Origin: Aquabacterium sp. NJ1
GTDB lineage: Bacteria > Pseudomonadota > Gammaproteobacteria > Burkholderiales > Burkholderiaceae_C
Reading direction: 5' to 3'
Length of the DNA stretch: 64,000 nucleotides
Assembly: GCF_000768065.1 (NCBI RefSeq)
Contig: NZ_JRKM01000001.1
Span: 3,516,001-3,580,000, forward strand
Shown here one piece after another: positions 7,564 through 15,824 of the stretch; position 1 is the first letter of the stretch; every line of letters begins with the position of its first letter. A program made the position numbers and the translations under genes. Under the pieces are notes generated by a model. The model was given only the letters and a program-made list of their open reading frames with translations. It had not been told where the DNA came from and did no database searches.

Positions 7564-9144
7564 GTGACGCAAGTTTCCAAGCCAAACTGGTCGATCTCGA
7601 ACTGGCCGATCTGGGGCGTCGGCCTGGTGCTGCTGGCCTGGCTCGTGTGCACGGCCTGGTGGCGCCCGCTGGCCGTGCCGGATGAAGGCCGCTACGCTGG
7701 CGTCGCCTGGGAAATGATCCGCAGTGGTGACTGGCTGACACCCACCCTCAACGGCTTGCCCTTCTTCCACAAGCCACCCCTTTTCTATTGGCTCACGGCC
7801 TTGTCGCTCAAGGCCTTTGGCCTGACCCTGTGGGCCGCGCGGCTGGCCTCTGTCTTTGGCGCATGGCTGGGTGCCATGGGGCTGTACCTGCTGGTGCGTC
7901 AATGGGCGGGCCCGCGCTTGGCAGGCTGGTCCGCGCTGGTGCTGGTCACGCAGCCTTTCTACTTTGGCGGCGCGCAGTACGCCAACCTGGACATGCTGGT
8001 GGCCGGCTGCATCTCGGCCACCGTGGCCCTGGGCGCGCACGCGGTGCTGGCGCGTGAAGCCGGCCAGCCCTATCGCCTGGCGCTGTGGGGCACCTACGGC
8101 CTGGCGGGCCTGGGCCTGCTGGCCAAGGGCCTGATCGGGCTGGTACTGCCCGGTGCCGTGCTGGTGCTGTGGCTGCTGCTGACCGGTCGCTGGCGCGCCA
8201 TCCTGGCCATGCTGTCGGTGCCGGGCTTGCTGGTGTTCGGTCTGGTGGCCGCACCCTGGTTCGTGGCCATGCAGCGCCTGTACCCGGACTTCTTCCACTA
8301 TTTCTTCGTCTACCAGCACTTCCAGCGCTTCACACAGACGGGCTTCAACAACATGCACGCCTGGTGGTACTACCTGCCGATGATGGTTGGCCTGACCTTG
8401 CCCTGGGTGCCGGCGTGGCTGCTGGCCAGGTGGGCGCCGCAGCGCAAGGCGCCGGTTTCTCGCGAGGCAGCACCTGCCACGCACGCCGGTCGGTCGGCGC
8501 TGTGCGCGCTGTCCTGGGTCTGGATGGCGGTGATCCTCGTCTTCTTCTCCATCCCCGCATCCAAGCTGCCAGGCTACATCCTGCCTGCCTTGCCGCCCCT
8601 GGCTTACCTGGTGGCCAACGCGCTGGAGCGCCGCTGGCCGGCGTTCGCCTCGTTCATGCCCAAGGCCTTTGGCGGCCTGGCCGCGCTGCTGTGCGTGGGG
8701 CTCATTGGCACCGCCGTCCAGTACGACAAGCAGTCCGCCAAGCCGGTGCTGCCTGTGCTGCAGCCTTTGCTCAAGCAGGGCGTGCCCCTGGTCTACGTCA
8801 ACGAGTTTGTCTATGACCTGCCGTTCTACCTGGCGCAGCCCGGCCCCATCCCCGTCATCAGCAACTGGGATGACCCGGACCTGCCCAAGCACGACAACGA
8901 CCGCAAGGAGCTGTTCGACGCCGGCGAGTTCAATCCCAAGCTGGCGCCGCAGGTGCTGGTTCCCAAGGCCCAATGGTCGACATGGTTGTGCACCCATCCT
9001 CGGTTGGCGGTGATGGCGCCGCACGATGTGGTCAAGGCCTACCCCGAACTCGCCTGGCAGCCGCCGGTCATGAAACTCAAGCTGTGGTCGCTGTGGGTGC
9101 TCGACCGTGACGACCTGCTCGTCAAGGGCCTGCGTTGCCCGTGA
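7564..9144 (+). CDS. ArnT-like family 39 glycosyltransferase
   Basis: A polytopic inner-membrane protein of about 526 residues that transfers a sugar from polyprenyl phosphate to an outside acceptor such as lipid A. The first periplasmic loop carries the GT39 signature VPDEGRYAGVAWEM with the catalytic acidic residue, followed by FFHKPPLFYW. Ten or more hydrophobic segments follow, then a soluble C-terminal part from about residue 400. The start is uncertain: ATG at 7552 has no room for a ribosome site, while GTG at 7564 has AAGGA 11 bases upstream. The gene follows the YdjC gene by about 90 bases and probably belongs with the GT2 and YdjC genes. Confidence 0.9.
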   Translation: MTQVSKPNWSISNWPIWGVGLVLLAWLVCTAWWRPLAVPDEGRYAGVAWEMIRSGDWLTPTLNGLPFFHKPPLFYWLTALSLKAFGLTLWAARLASVFGAWLGAMGLYLLVRQWAGPRLAGWSALVLVTQPFYFGGAQYANLDMLVAGCISATVALGAHAVLAREAGQPYRLALWGTYGLAGLGLLAKGLIGLVLPGAVLVLWLLLTGRWRAILAMLSVPGLLVFGLVAAPWFVAMQRLYPDFFHYFFVYQHFQRFTQTGFNNMHAWWYYLPMMVGLTLPWVPAWLLARWAPQRKAPVSREAAPATHAGRSALCALSWVWMAVILVFFSIPASKLPGYILPALPPLAYLVANALERRWPAFASFMPKAFGGLAALLCVGLIGTAVQYDKQSAKPVLPVLQPLLKQGVPLVYVNEFVYDLPFYLAQPGPIPVISNWDDPDLPKHDNDRKELFDAGEFNPKLAPQVLVPKAQWSTWLCTHPRLAVMAPHDVVKAYPELAWQPPVMKLKLWSLWVLDRDDLLVKGLRCP

Positions 9145-9192
9145 TAGCCTGGCGCTGGACAAACCCGGCGACGGCGGGTTAGGATTGACCAC

Positions 9193-9261
9193 ATGAATAC
9201 CCGCCAATGCCTCGTCTCGCTGAACACCTCGTGGTGGCGCTGCCCTCATCCGGCGGCGTGA
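9193..9261 (+). CDS. Putative tryptophan leader peptide
   Basis: A 22-codon open frame with AGGA 8 bases before the ATG. It reads MNTRQCLVSLNTSWWRCP then four more residues and TGA. Two adjacent Trp codons (9232-9237) sit immediately before the first arm of a hairpin, and the frame ends before a Rho-independent terminator. This is the layout of trp operon leader peptides, where ribosome stalling at Trp codons controls termination. It precedes a chorismate mutase gene. The identification rests on codons and predicted RNA pairing. Confidence 0.7.
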   Translation: MNTRQCLVSLNTSWWRCPHPAA

Positions 9262-9312
9262 CGTTGAGCTTTTGTTGAAACGGATGCCGCCCCTCAGGCG
9301 GCATTTTTCTTG
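9238..9312 (+). promoter_or_regulatory. Trp-type transcription attenuator
   Basis: Four arms can be paired by hand. Arm 1 (9238-9244, CGCTGCC) pairs with arm 2 (9252-9258, GGCGGCG) over 7 bases with one G-U. Arm 2 extended by one base (9252-9259) pairs with arm 3 (9284-9291, ATGCCGCC) over 8 bases with one G-U. Arm 3 pairs perfectly with arm 4 (9297-9304, GGCGGCAT), followed by T-rich sequence. Trp codons end at 9237, exactly before arm 1, so a stalled ribosome would cover arm 1 and free arm 2 to form the antiterminator. Confidence 0.7.
9284..9312 (+). terminator. Rho-independent terminator (attenuator stem 3:4)
   Basis: Perfect 8-base stem ATGCCGCC / GGCGGCAT with loop CCTCA, followed by TTTTCTT. 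It lies about 60 bases before the chorismate mutase start and about 140 bases after the glycosyltransferase stop, so it can act both as the end of the glycan genes and as an attenuator. Confidence 0.8.
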
Positions 9313-9372
9313 GTGCAAACAAGCGCACCGTCTCCTGAGGGGCAGCAGCCCCACCCAGACCAGGAGAACCCC

Positions 9373-9720
9373 ATGACTTCTTTCATCACCCCTTGCGACA
9401 GCCTCGCTGACGTGCGCTCGGCCATCGACCAGATCGACGCCATGCTGGTGGACTTGCTGGCCGAACGCGGCCGCTATGTGCGTGAAGCCGCGCGCTTCAA
9501 GCGCAACCAGGCCGAGGTCGCCGCCCCGGACCGCGTCAAACAGGTGATCGACAAGGCCCTGGCCCATGCGCTGGAGTCCGGAGCCGAACCCGAGGTGGTC
9601 GAAGCCGTCTACCGCAGCATGGTGGCGGCCTTCATCCAGATCGAGTCACGGCAGCACCAGGCCCTGCAAGCGAGGCAGGCGCCTGACGCAGGCACAATGT
9701 CGGGTTGCATTTGCGCTTGA
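9373..9720 (+). CDS. Chorismate mutase, AroQ type
   Basis: A 115-residue all-helical chorismate mutase that converts chorismate to prephenate for Phe and Tyr synthesis. The first helix (VRSAIDQIDAMLVDLLAERG, residues about 15-34) with the active-site Arg, then RYVREAARFK and the final helix VVEAVYRSMVAAFIQIE fit the AroQ/PchB family. There is no signal peptide and no fused dehydratase. AGGAGA lies before the ATG. In several Burkholderiales a gene of this kind precedes trpE, but here the next gene is a polysaccharide dehydratase. Isochorismate pyruvate lyase (PchB-like) activity cannot be excluded. Confidence 0.85.
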   Translation: MTSFITPCDSLADVRSAIDQIDAMLVDLLAERGRYVREAARFKRNQAEVAAPDRVKQVIDKALAHALESGAEPEVVEAVYRSMVAAFIQIESRQHQALQARQAPDAGTMSGCICA

Positions 9721-9780
9721 TACTGCCTGACACTGCCTGATATCGGGTGGTGTGCCGGCCGCGCCCATCCTGCCTTTGCC

Positions 9781-11643
9781 ATGCTCTGGACCCCATTGAA
9801 CCGTTTGCTGGATCAGCTTCGCCCTCGCCGCCAATCCGCGGTGCTTCTGGCCGATGCCGTGCTCATCGCCGTGGCCTGGCATGCCACCTACCTGTTCCGC
9901 ATGGGGGTGGAGCGCTGGCTGCACGAGCGGCCTGCTTATGACTGGGCCGTGCTGCTGGGCGTGATCCTGGTCTACAGCACGGTGTCCTGGGCGCTGGGCG
10001 TGCCGCGCGCCACCTGGCGTTACACCAGCTTCCACGAGATCACCCGCTTGAGCTGGGTGTGCGTGGGCGCAGGGTTGGCCAGTGCCGTGGTGGTGTTGAT
10101 GGCCCACCTGGTCGAGGTGCCCCGTGCCGTACTGGCCTTGCATCCCGTGTTCAGCCTGATTGTGCTGTCGCTGGCGCGCATGACGGTGCGCATGCTCAGC
10201 GAGTCCTCGCGCGCGCGGCGGGCAGGGCGCCAGTCCACGGGGCAGCGTGCGCTCGTGCTGGGCGCCGGCGCCGCAGCCAAACTCTTGATCGCCGGTATCC
10301 AGCATCGCGGCTGGACGGTGGTCGGCCTGCTGGATGACGATGTGCGCAAGCACGGCTCCAGCATCGCCGGCATCACCGTGTGGGGCGGGCTGGAGCTGCT
10401 GGCCGATGGCAGCGTGCTCGATGACGTCACCCACCTGATCCTGGCCATGCCTTCTGCGTCCAATGCGCAGCGCAAACGTGCGTTGGACCTGGCCGCGTCC
10501 ACCGGCCTGCCTGTGGTGACCGTGCCCTCGGCGGACGAGCTGCGTGAAGGCCGCTCCCGCATCGACCGTGTGCGCGACATCGAGCCCGAGGACGTGCTGG
10601 GCCGCGAGCCCGTCAAGCTCGATGAAAGCGCCGTGTCCAAGCTGATCAGCGGCCAGACCGTGCTGATCACCGGCGCAGGTGGTTCGATCGGTTCGGAGTT
10701 GTGCCGGCAGATCGCGCGCTTCGGGCCCAGCCGCCTGGTGCTGTTCGAGCTGAGCGAATTCGCGCTCTACCAGATCGAGCAGGACCTGGGCGAGCGCTTC
10801 CCGCATCTGCCGCTGGTGCGCCTGGTGGGCGATGTGAAGGACCTGGGGGCACTGCGCCGCGCCATGCAGGCCCACCAGCCCGACCTGGTCTTCCACGCTG
10901 CAGCCTACAAGCACGTGCCCCTGATGGAAGACGACAACGCCTGGATGGCCTTGCGCAACAACACGCTGGGCACCTACAACGTGGCCCAGGCCGCGGCAGA
11001 GCAGGGCGTCAAGCGCTTCGTGCTCATTTCCACCGACAAGGCCGTGAACCCCACCAATGTGATGGGTGCCACCAAGCGCGCCGCCGAGATGGTCGTGTCG
11101 CACTGGGCCGCGCAGGGCACGGGCACACGCTTCATGGCCGTGCGTTTTGGCAATGTGCTGGGTTCCAGCGGCAGTGTGATCCCCAAGTTCAAGGAGCAGA
11201 TCGCCAAGGGCGGGCCGGTGACCGTCACCCACCCCGAGATCACCCGCTACTTCATGACCATCCCGGAGGCGGCCCAACTGGTGCTGCAGGCTGCGGCCCT
11301 GGCCGAAACGGGGCAGGTCTTCGTGATGGACATGGGCAAGTCCGTGAAGATCGCGGATCTGGCGCGCGAGCTGATTCGCCTGAGCGGCCAGACCGAAGCC
11401 GAGATCCCCATCGTGTTCAGCGGCCTGCGCCCCGGAGAGAAACTGTACGAAGAGCTGCTGGCCGACGCCGACACCACCCTGCCGACACCGCACCCGCGCC
11501 TGCGCCTGGCGCAGTTGCGCGGTGAGTTACCCGCAGACTGGCTGACTCGTCTCATGGCCCTTGCTGCAGACGAAACAGCCAGCACCCCAGCCGTGCTGCG
11601 CGCCCGCCTGCACGACCTGGTTCCCGAATACGCCCCACGCTGA
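9781..11643 (+). CDS. CapD/WbpM-type nucleotide-sugar dehydratase (membrane bound)
   Basis: A 620-residue inner-membrane UDP-N-acetylhexosamine 4,6-dehydratase of the WbpM/PglF/CapD family, acting in capsule, O-antigen or protein glycan synthesis. The N-terminus has about four membrane segments (residues 15-145), then a first Rossmann region (VLGAGAAAKLLIAG, about 155-168), and the catalytic SDR domain starting at LITGAGGSIGSE (about 298). Ser in LISTDKAVNP and NVMGATKR show the SMK arrangement in which Met takes the place of the SDR Tyr, as in WbpM. It converges with the hybrid kinase gene 33 bases downstream. A Ugd gene and rfb genes are elsewhere in the window. Confidence 0.93.
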   Translation: MLWTPLNRLLDQLRPRRQSAVLLADAVLIAVAWHATYLFRMGVERWLHERPAYDWAVLLGVILVYSTVSWALGVPRATWRYTSFHEITRLSWVCVGAGLASAVVVLMAHLVEVPRAVLALHPVFSLIVLSLARMTVRMLSESSRARRAGRQSTGQRALVLGAGAAAKLLIAGIQHRGWTVVGLLDDDVRKHGSSIAGITVWGGLELLADGSVLDDVTHLILAMPSASNAQRKRALDLAASTGLPVVTVPSADELREGRSRIDRVRDIEPEDVLGREPVKLDESAVSKLISGQTVLITGAGGSIGSELCRQIARFGPSRLVLFELSEFALYQIEQDLGERFPHLPLVRLVGDVKDLGALRRAMQAHQPDLVFHAAAYKHVPLMEDDNAWMALRNNTLGTYNVAQAAAEQGVKRFVLISTDKAVNPTNVMGATKRAAEMVVSHWAAQGTGTRFMAVRFGNVLGSSGSVIPKFKEQIAKGGPVTVTHPEITRYFMTIPEAAQLVLQAAALAETGQVFVMDMGKSVKIADLARELIRLSGQTEAEIPIVFSGLRPGEKLYEELLADADTTLPTPHPRLRLAQLRGELPADWLTRLMALAADETASTPAVLRARLHDLVPEYAPR

Positions 11644-11676
11644 TCAAGCAGCCGACAAAGGCGCTCGGGGTGGGGC

Positions 11677-14442
11677 CTACTCCGGCAGCAATTCATCCAC
11701 CTGCCGCAGCAACTCTGCCAACTGCACGGGCTTGGTGAGGTAGCAGGCCGCGCCGGCACTCAGCGCCGCGTCGATCTGCTCGGGCATGGCGTCCGCCGAG
11801 ATCATGATCACGGGGATGTCCACCGTGTCCGGGTTGGCCTTGATCAGCTTGAGCAGCTCCTGCCCAGAGGCATCCGGCAAGTGCACATCCAGCAGGATCA
11901 GATCAGGCTTGCTGCCACGCAGGCGGTTGTGCAGCACGGCCAGGCCTTCTTCGGTGGTCGGGGCCACCGTCACCGTGATCCAGGGACGCGCACTCAGTGC
12001 GGCGCGGATCACCTCACTGTTGGCCTGGTTGTCTTCCACATACAGCACATGGCGTGAGCGGGATGCCCCCTCCGCCCTGGCCACTGGTGGGCGCTTGTGG
12101 CTGGTGCTGGCGGCCTTCGGCGGCATGATCACGCCGGGCAGGGACAGGGTGAAGGTCGAGCCCTTGCCCTCTTCGCTTTGCACGTCCAGCTGCCCGCCCA
12201 TCAGCAGGGCCAGATGCCGGCTGATGACGAGGCCGATGCCGGTGCCGCTCGTGCCGCCTTGCTCGCGTCCCAGCCGGTTGAAAGGCTGGAAGAGTTGCGA
12301 CACCTGTTGCTCGTTCATGCCCAGGCCGGTGTCATGCACGATGATCTGCATCACGGCGCCCTTGTCGCCCGGCGGGCCCTCCTGCACAGAGACCGATACC
12401 TGGCCGCCCCGCTGGTTGAATTTGATGCCATTGCTCAGCAGGTGCGACAGGATCTGGCGCAGGCGCGAGGCGTCGGCCATCACCCCCCATTCGGCAGGCA
12501 GGCCTTGCGGCATGTTCAAGGTCACGCCATGCCGGTCGGCATCCTCCTGAAGCAGCTTGCCGGCCATGCCCAGTTCATCCTTGATGCGCAGGGGCGCGGT
12601 TTGCAATTGCAGCGTGCCCATGTCGATGCGTGAGATGTCCAGCACGTCGTCGATCATGTCCAGCAGGTGCCAACCGGCTTGCTGGATCTGCTCGACACGC
12701 TCACGTTGCGTAGGGGGCAGGGGTTCGCGCTGGTCCAGCGACATCACCTGGGCAAAGCCCAATACCGCGTTGAGCGGCGTGCGCAGTTCATGGCTCATGC
12801 GCGACAGGAAGTCGCTCTTGGCCTGGTTGGCTGACTCCGCCGCGCTACGCTGCTGGCGCGCTTCTTCCATCGCCGCCTCGATGCGGCGCGCGTGGCCGGT
12901 CATGACCAGCAGCAAGGCCCCCAAGGCCGCGGCCAGCGCCACACCGCCCACCGCCAGCAGCCAGGAGGTGGCGCCCAGGCCGACGATCGGCGCGGCCTTG
13001 GCGCTCCACACGGCCAGTTGCCACTGGCGGTCACCAAAATCGATGGGGATGTCGATCCGGTGGCGATGGGCTTGTTGCCATTGTGATGTCCTGCATGCGG
13101 CGGTGCCACCCAGCACCGTGCTGGCGGACGCGCCGACATCGATCAGGCAGGCCTCCAGGTAGGTGGGGCGGCCTTGCAGCATGGCGGACAAGGCATCGTC
13201 CATGCGCAGCGCCAGGAACACGGCCCCCTGGCTCGCCTGCACGCGGGTCTGCGGGGTGAAGGGCTCGCCCTTGAACACCGGGTGGTACACGACCACGCCC
13301 GTCTGCTGGGCTGTTTCCTGCATCAGGCGCAAACCCCGCGTGGCGATCACACGGTCTTCCCGGCGGGCCTGTTCGTAGGCGTCGCGGGTCGCAGGGGCAG
13401 ACAGCGCGTTGTAGCCCAAGGCCACCTCGTTGCCCGCGCGTGGCTCGATGTAGCGCACCACGGCCAGTTCCCGATCCGTCGATGGCGGTTGGCGATCGAC
13501 GTTGAACACCTTGTAGCCGGGCAGCCCCTCTTGCCGCTGCTGGGCTTCAAAGGCGGAAATGTCCGAAGCCTGCAGGCGCTGGTCCCAGCCGATGGCCTGC
13601 ATGCCCTTGAGCGCACTCAGCCAGTAGCGGGATGCTTTCGTGAATTCGTCGCGTGTCACCGAATCGGAGGCTTCGAAGACACCGGCCAGTGCAGCCAGCG
13701 CGTCCCGATAACCGTTGAACTTGTGCTGAACGGTATCGGCGGTGGCGCTCGCATCACGCAGGAACGCGGCGTTCTCGCGCTCCATCCCCCAGATCTGGAC
13801 CTGCCGGACGCCCAGGGCCAGCAACACGGTGGCCACCAGCAGAGGGATGCCCACTGGTTGGCGTCGTGCGCGCCAGAGTTCGGCAGGCTGCCCCAGCAAG
13901 GTCAGCATCATGGGTGTGCCCACCAGCACACCCAGGGTGTCCCCCGTCCACCAACCCAGGAAGGCCTGAGGCAAGGCGTCCGCGGGGGTGAGGCCCAGCG
14001 CGCCGCGAGCCCCCACCGAGATGGTGGCGTTGACCAGGCAGGCCAGGGGCCCGGCGACCATCAGGAAGCGCCCGATCTGGGCGGGGCGCTCCAGGGTCAA
14101 TGGGCGCCGGTCGGGTGACAGTGTCAAACGCCAGGCGACCCAGGCTTGCAAACTGGCGCCGACGCCCCCGATCACGGCGATGCCCGCCAGCGCCGGCATC
14201 CCGCCGGTCAGGGGCCACGTGGTCACGGTCAAGACAGCCGCGGCGCCCAGCCCGATCGGCAGCAGCATCGCCGGCCCCCAGCCCATCACGAAAGCCAGAG
14301 CCAGGCCGGCCGGCAGATAAAGCGGCGACACGTGTTCGTTGGGCGCGGACAGCGACACCGCCAACAAGCCCGCGACGGTGTAGCTCAACCAGGTGATGAG
14401 GCCCCTGATTGACAGCGAGGTCAGGGGAGAGCGCAGGCTCAT
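11677..14442 (-). CDS. Hybrid sensor histidine kinase (MASE1-CHASE-HisKA-HATPase-REC)
   Basis: A 921-residue membrane sensor. Residues about 10-215 form a multi-pass MASE1 sensor, followed by a CHASE-like periplasmic domain (about 235-440, including the MQAIGWDQRLQ region), one more membrane helix, then HisKA with the phospho-histidine in SRMSHELRTPLNAV, HATPase_c (FNQRGGQVSVSV, DTGLGMNE, GTGIGLVISRHLA), and a C-terminal receiver (VLYVEDNQANSEV; Asp in LILLDVHLPDASG; Lys in YLTKPVQL). No response regulator gene is adjacent, so phosphotransfer to a distant partner is likely. The stimulus is unknown; CHASE domains usually sense small molecules. It is transcribed away from the metallo-hydrolase gene. 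Confidence 0.93.
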   Translation of the reverse strand: MSLRSPLTSLSIRGLITWLSYTVAGLLAVSLSAPNEHVSPLYLPAGLALAFVMGWGPAMLLPIGLGAAAVLTVTTWPLTGGMPALAGIAVIGGVGASLQAWVAWRLTLSPDRRPLTLERPAQIGRFLMVAGPLACLVNATISVGARGALGLTPADALPQAFLGWWTGDTLGVLVGTPMMLTLLGQPAELWRARRQPVGIPLLVATVLLALGVRQVQIWGMERENAAFLRDASATADTVQHKFNGYRDALAALAGVFEASDSVTRDEFTKASRYWLSALKGMQAIGWDQRLQASDISAFEAQQRQEGLPGYKVFNVDRQPPSTDRELAVVRYIEPRAGNEVALGYNALSAPATRDAYEQARREDRVIATRGLRLMQETAQQTGVVVYHPVFKGEPFTPQTRVQASQGAVFLALRMDDALSAMLQGRPTYLEACLIDVGASASTVLGGTAACRTSQWQQAHRHRIDIPIDFGDRQWQLAVWSAKAAPIVGLGATSWLLAVGGVALAAALGALLLVMTGHARRIEAAMEEARQQRSAAESANQAKSDFLSRMSHELRTPLNAVLGFAQVMSLDQREPLPPTQRERVEQIQQAGWHLLDMIDDVLDISRIDMGTLQLQTAPLRIKDELGMAGKLLQEDADRHGVTLNMPQGLPAEWGVMADASRLRQILSHLLSNGIKFNQRGGQVSVSVQEGPPGDKGAVMQIIVHDTGLGMNEQQVSQLFQPFNRLGREQGGTSGTGIGLVISRHLALLMGGQLDVQSEEGKGSTFTLSLPGVIMPPKAASTSHKRPPVARAEGASRSRHVLYVEDNQANSEVIRAALSARPWITVTVAPTTEEGLAVLHNRLRGSKPDLILLDVHLPDASGQELLKLIKANPDTVDIPVIMISADAMPEQIDAALSAGAACYLTKPVQLAELLRQVDELLPE

Positions 14443-14616
14443 GAGGGCGATCCTTACGGCGAGGGTCGGTTATTTTTTCACACACCTTAGCATCAAGCGC
14501 GTCACCACGTGGCGTGGGTATTTGTGGTGGCCCCTGCATGCGGGTGGCGATCCCCCCTAGACTTTGGCTCCCGTTGTACCCAATCGTTGCACCCAGACCA
14601 CCCAGGAGAAAAGCAC

Positions 14617-15597
14617 ATGGTCCGTCCATCCCGCTGGTTCGCCCCGCTTGCATTGAGTCTCATGACATGGGCAGCCTTGCCCGCCGCGCACGCCGAAGCG
14701 CCGCAAGTCCTCACCCAGGTGCCCGGCTACTACCGCCAGATGATCGGCGCGTTTGAAGTCACCGCCCTGTATGACGGCCAGATCAACCTGGACGGCAAGC
14801 TGCTCAAGAACACCACGCCCGAGCATGTCCAGAAGCTGCTGGCCAGGATGTTCCGCACCAACCCCACGCCCACGGCCGTGATCGCCTTCCTGGTGAACAC
14901 CGGCAACAAGCTGGTCCTGGTCGACACCGGTGCGGCCAAGGTATTCGGCCCCACGCTGGGCCAGGTCCTCAGCAACCTGAAGGCCGCCGGTTATGACCCC
15001 GCCCAGGTGGACACCGTCTTGCTGACCCACCTGCACGGTGACCACGTGGGTGGCCTGCTGACGCCCGAAGGCCAGCCCGCCTTCCCGAACGCCCAGGTCT
15101 ATGCCGCCAAGGCTGATGCCGATTTCTGGCTGAGCCCCGCCAGCCTGGCCAAGGCCCCTGATGACAAGAAGATGTTCTTCAAGGCGCCTCAGGATGCCAC
15201 CGCGCCCTACATCAAGGCCGGGCATTTCAAGACCTTTGAGGGCAACAGCGAGATCCAGCCCGGCATCAAGCCCGTGGACGAGCATGGCCACACGCCTGGT
15301 CACACCGGTTACCTGTTCGAATCCAAGGGCCAGAAGCTGCTGATCTGGGGTGACGTGGTGCACAACGCCGCCGTGCAATTCCCGCAGCCCAAGGTCACCA
15401 TCGAGTTCGACAACGACCAGGCCAAGGCACTGGCCACCCGCATGAAGGTCTTCGGCTGGACGGCCAAGGATGCGCTGCTGGTAGCGGGTGCCCACCTGCC
15501 GTTCCCTGGCATCGGCCACGTGCGCGCCGAGGGCAAGAACAGCTATACCTGGGTGCCGATCGACTTCGCACCGGTGGCGCCCACACCGGCGCCCTGA
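14617..15597 (+). CDS. Secreted metallo-beta-lactamase-fold hydrolase, methyl parathion hydrolase-like
   Basis: A 326-residue secreted metallo-hydrolase. The signal peptide ends at AHA (about residue 26). The mature protein begins APQVLTQVPGYYRQMIG, carries the dinuclear metal motif THLHGDHVGG (about residue 137-146), a further His in EHGHTPGHTGY and a final His in AGAHLPFPGIGH. From memory, the order and wording of these blocks (PGYYR, LVNTGNKLVLVDTGAA, FGPTLG, LSFPGIGHIRAEGK-like end) closely follow methyl parathion hydrolase, so it belongs to that organophosphate hydrolase or lactonase branch. The native substrate may be a lactone or another ester. AGGAG lies 8 bases before the ATG. A very stable hairpin follows the gene. 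Confidence 0.88.
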   Translation: MVRPSRWFAPLALSLMTWAALPAAHAEAPQVLTQVPGYYRQMIGAFEVTALYDGQINLDGKLLKNTTPEHVQKLLARMFRTNPTPTAVIAFLVNTGNKLVLVDTGAAKVFGPTLGQVLSNLKAAGYDPAQVDTVLLTHLHGDHVGGLLTPEGQPAFPNAQVYAAKADADFWLSPASLAKAPDDKKMFFKAPQDATAPYIKAGHFKTFEGNSEIQPGIKPVDEHGHTPGHTGYLFESKGQKLLIWGDVVHNAAVQFPQPKVTIEFDNDQAKALATRMKVFGWTAKDALLVAGAHLPFPGIGHVRAEGKNSYTWVPIDFAPVAPTPAP

Positions 15598-15617
15598 GAC
15601 GGGTTGGCCGAGCCCAA

Positions 15618-15658
15618 CAGCCCGCCCTGTCGTCACGTTTGTGCGACAGGGCGGGCTG
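15618..15658. other. Long perfect hairpin between genes
   Basis: A 15-base perfect stem, CAGCCCGCCCTGTCG against CGACAGGGCGGGCTG, whose loop can add three more pairs (CAC-GTTT-GTG) with one unpaired T. It lies 20 bases after the metallo-hydrolase stop and about 170 bases before ctpA. No T-tract follows on either strand, so it is not a standard Rho-independent terminator. It may stabilise the mRNA 3' end or be a repeat element. Confidence 0.6.
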
Positions 15659-15824
15659 AAATGCCCGTTTCGGCGCCGGAATTGGCGTCAATCCGAGCAA
15701 CAGCGCCAGAACTGCGCCCTTATTCCCTGCGAGGAGGGGCCGCGCGGTCCTATACTGAGCAGTCATCAAGCAGGTTGAGCACATAAACCTGCGTCGCTGT
15801 GGTTCGAAAAGGCATATACACGCC

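Noticed and set aside
9135..9163. Promoter for the Trp leader (TTGCCC, 17 bases, GACAAA)
   Set aside because: The -10 match is too weak to claim.
7483..9567. Long open frame on the minus strand opposite the ArnT-like gene
   Set aside because: It mirrors the codon pattern of the real plus-strand genes, crosses the attenuator and chorismate mutase start, and its translation is Gln/His/Arg-rich with no recognisable domain, as is usual for antisense frames in GC-rich DNA.
9646..11493. Minus-strand open frame of over 600 codons opposite the CapD-type gene
   Set aside because: Composition is typical of an antisense shadow; the plus-strand gene has clear motifs throughout.
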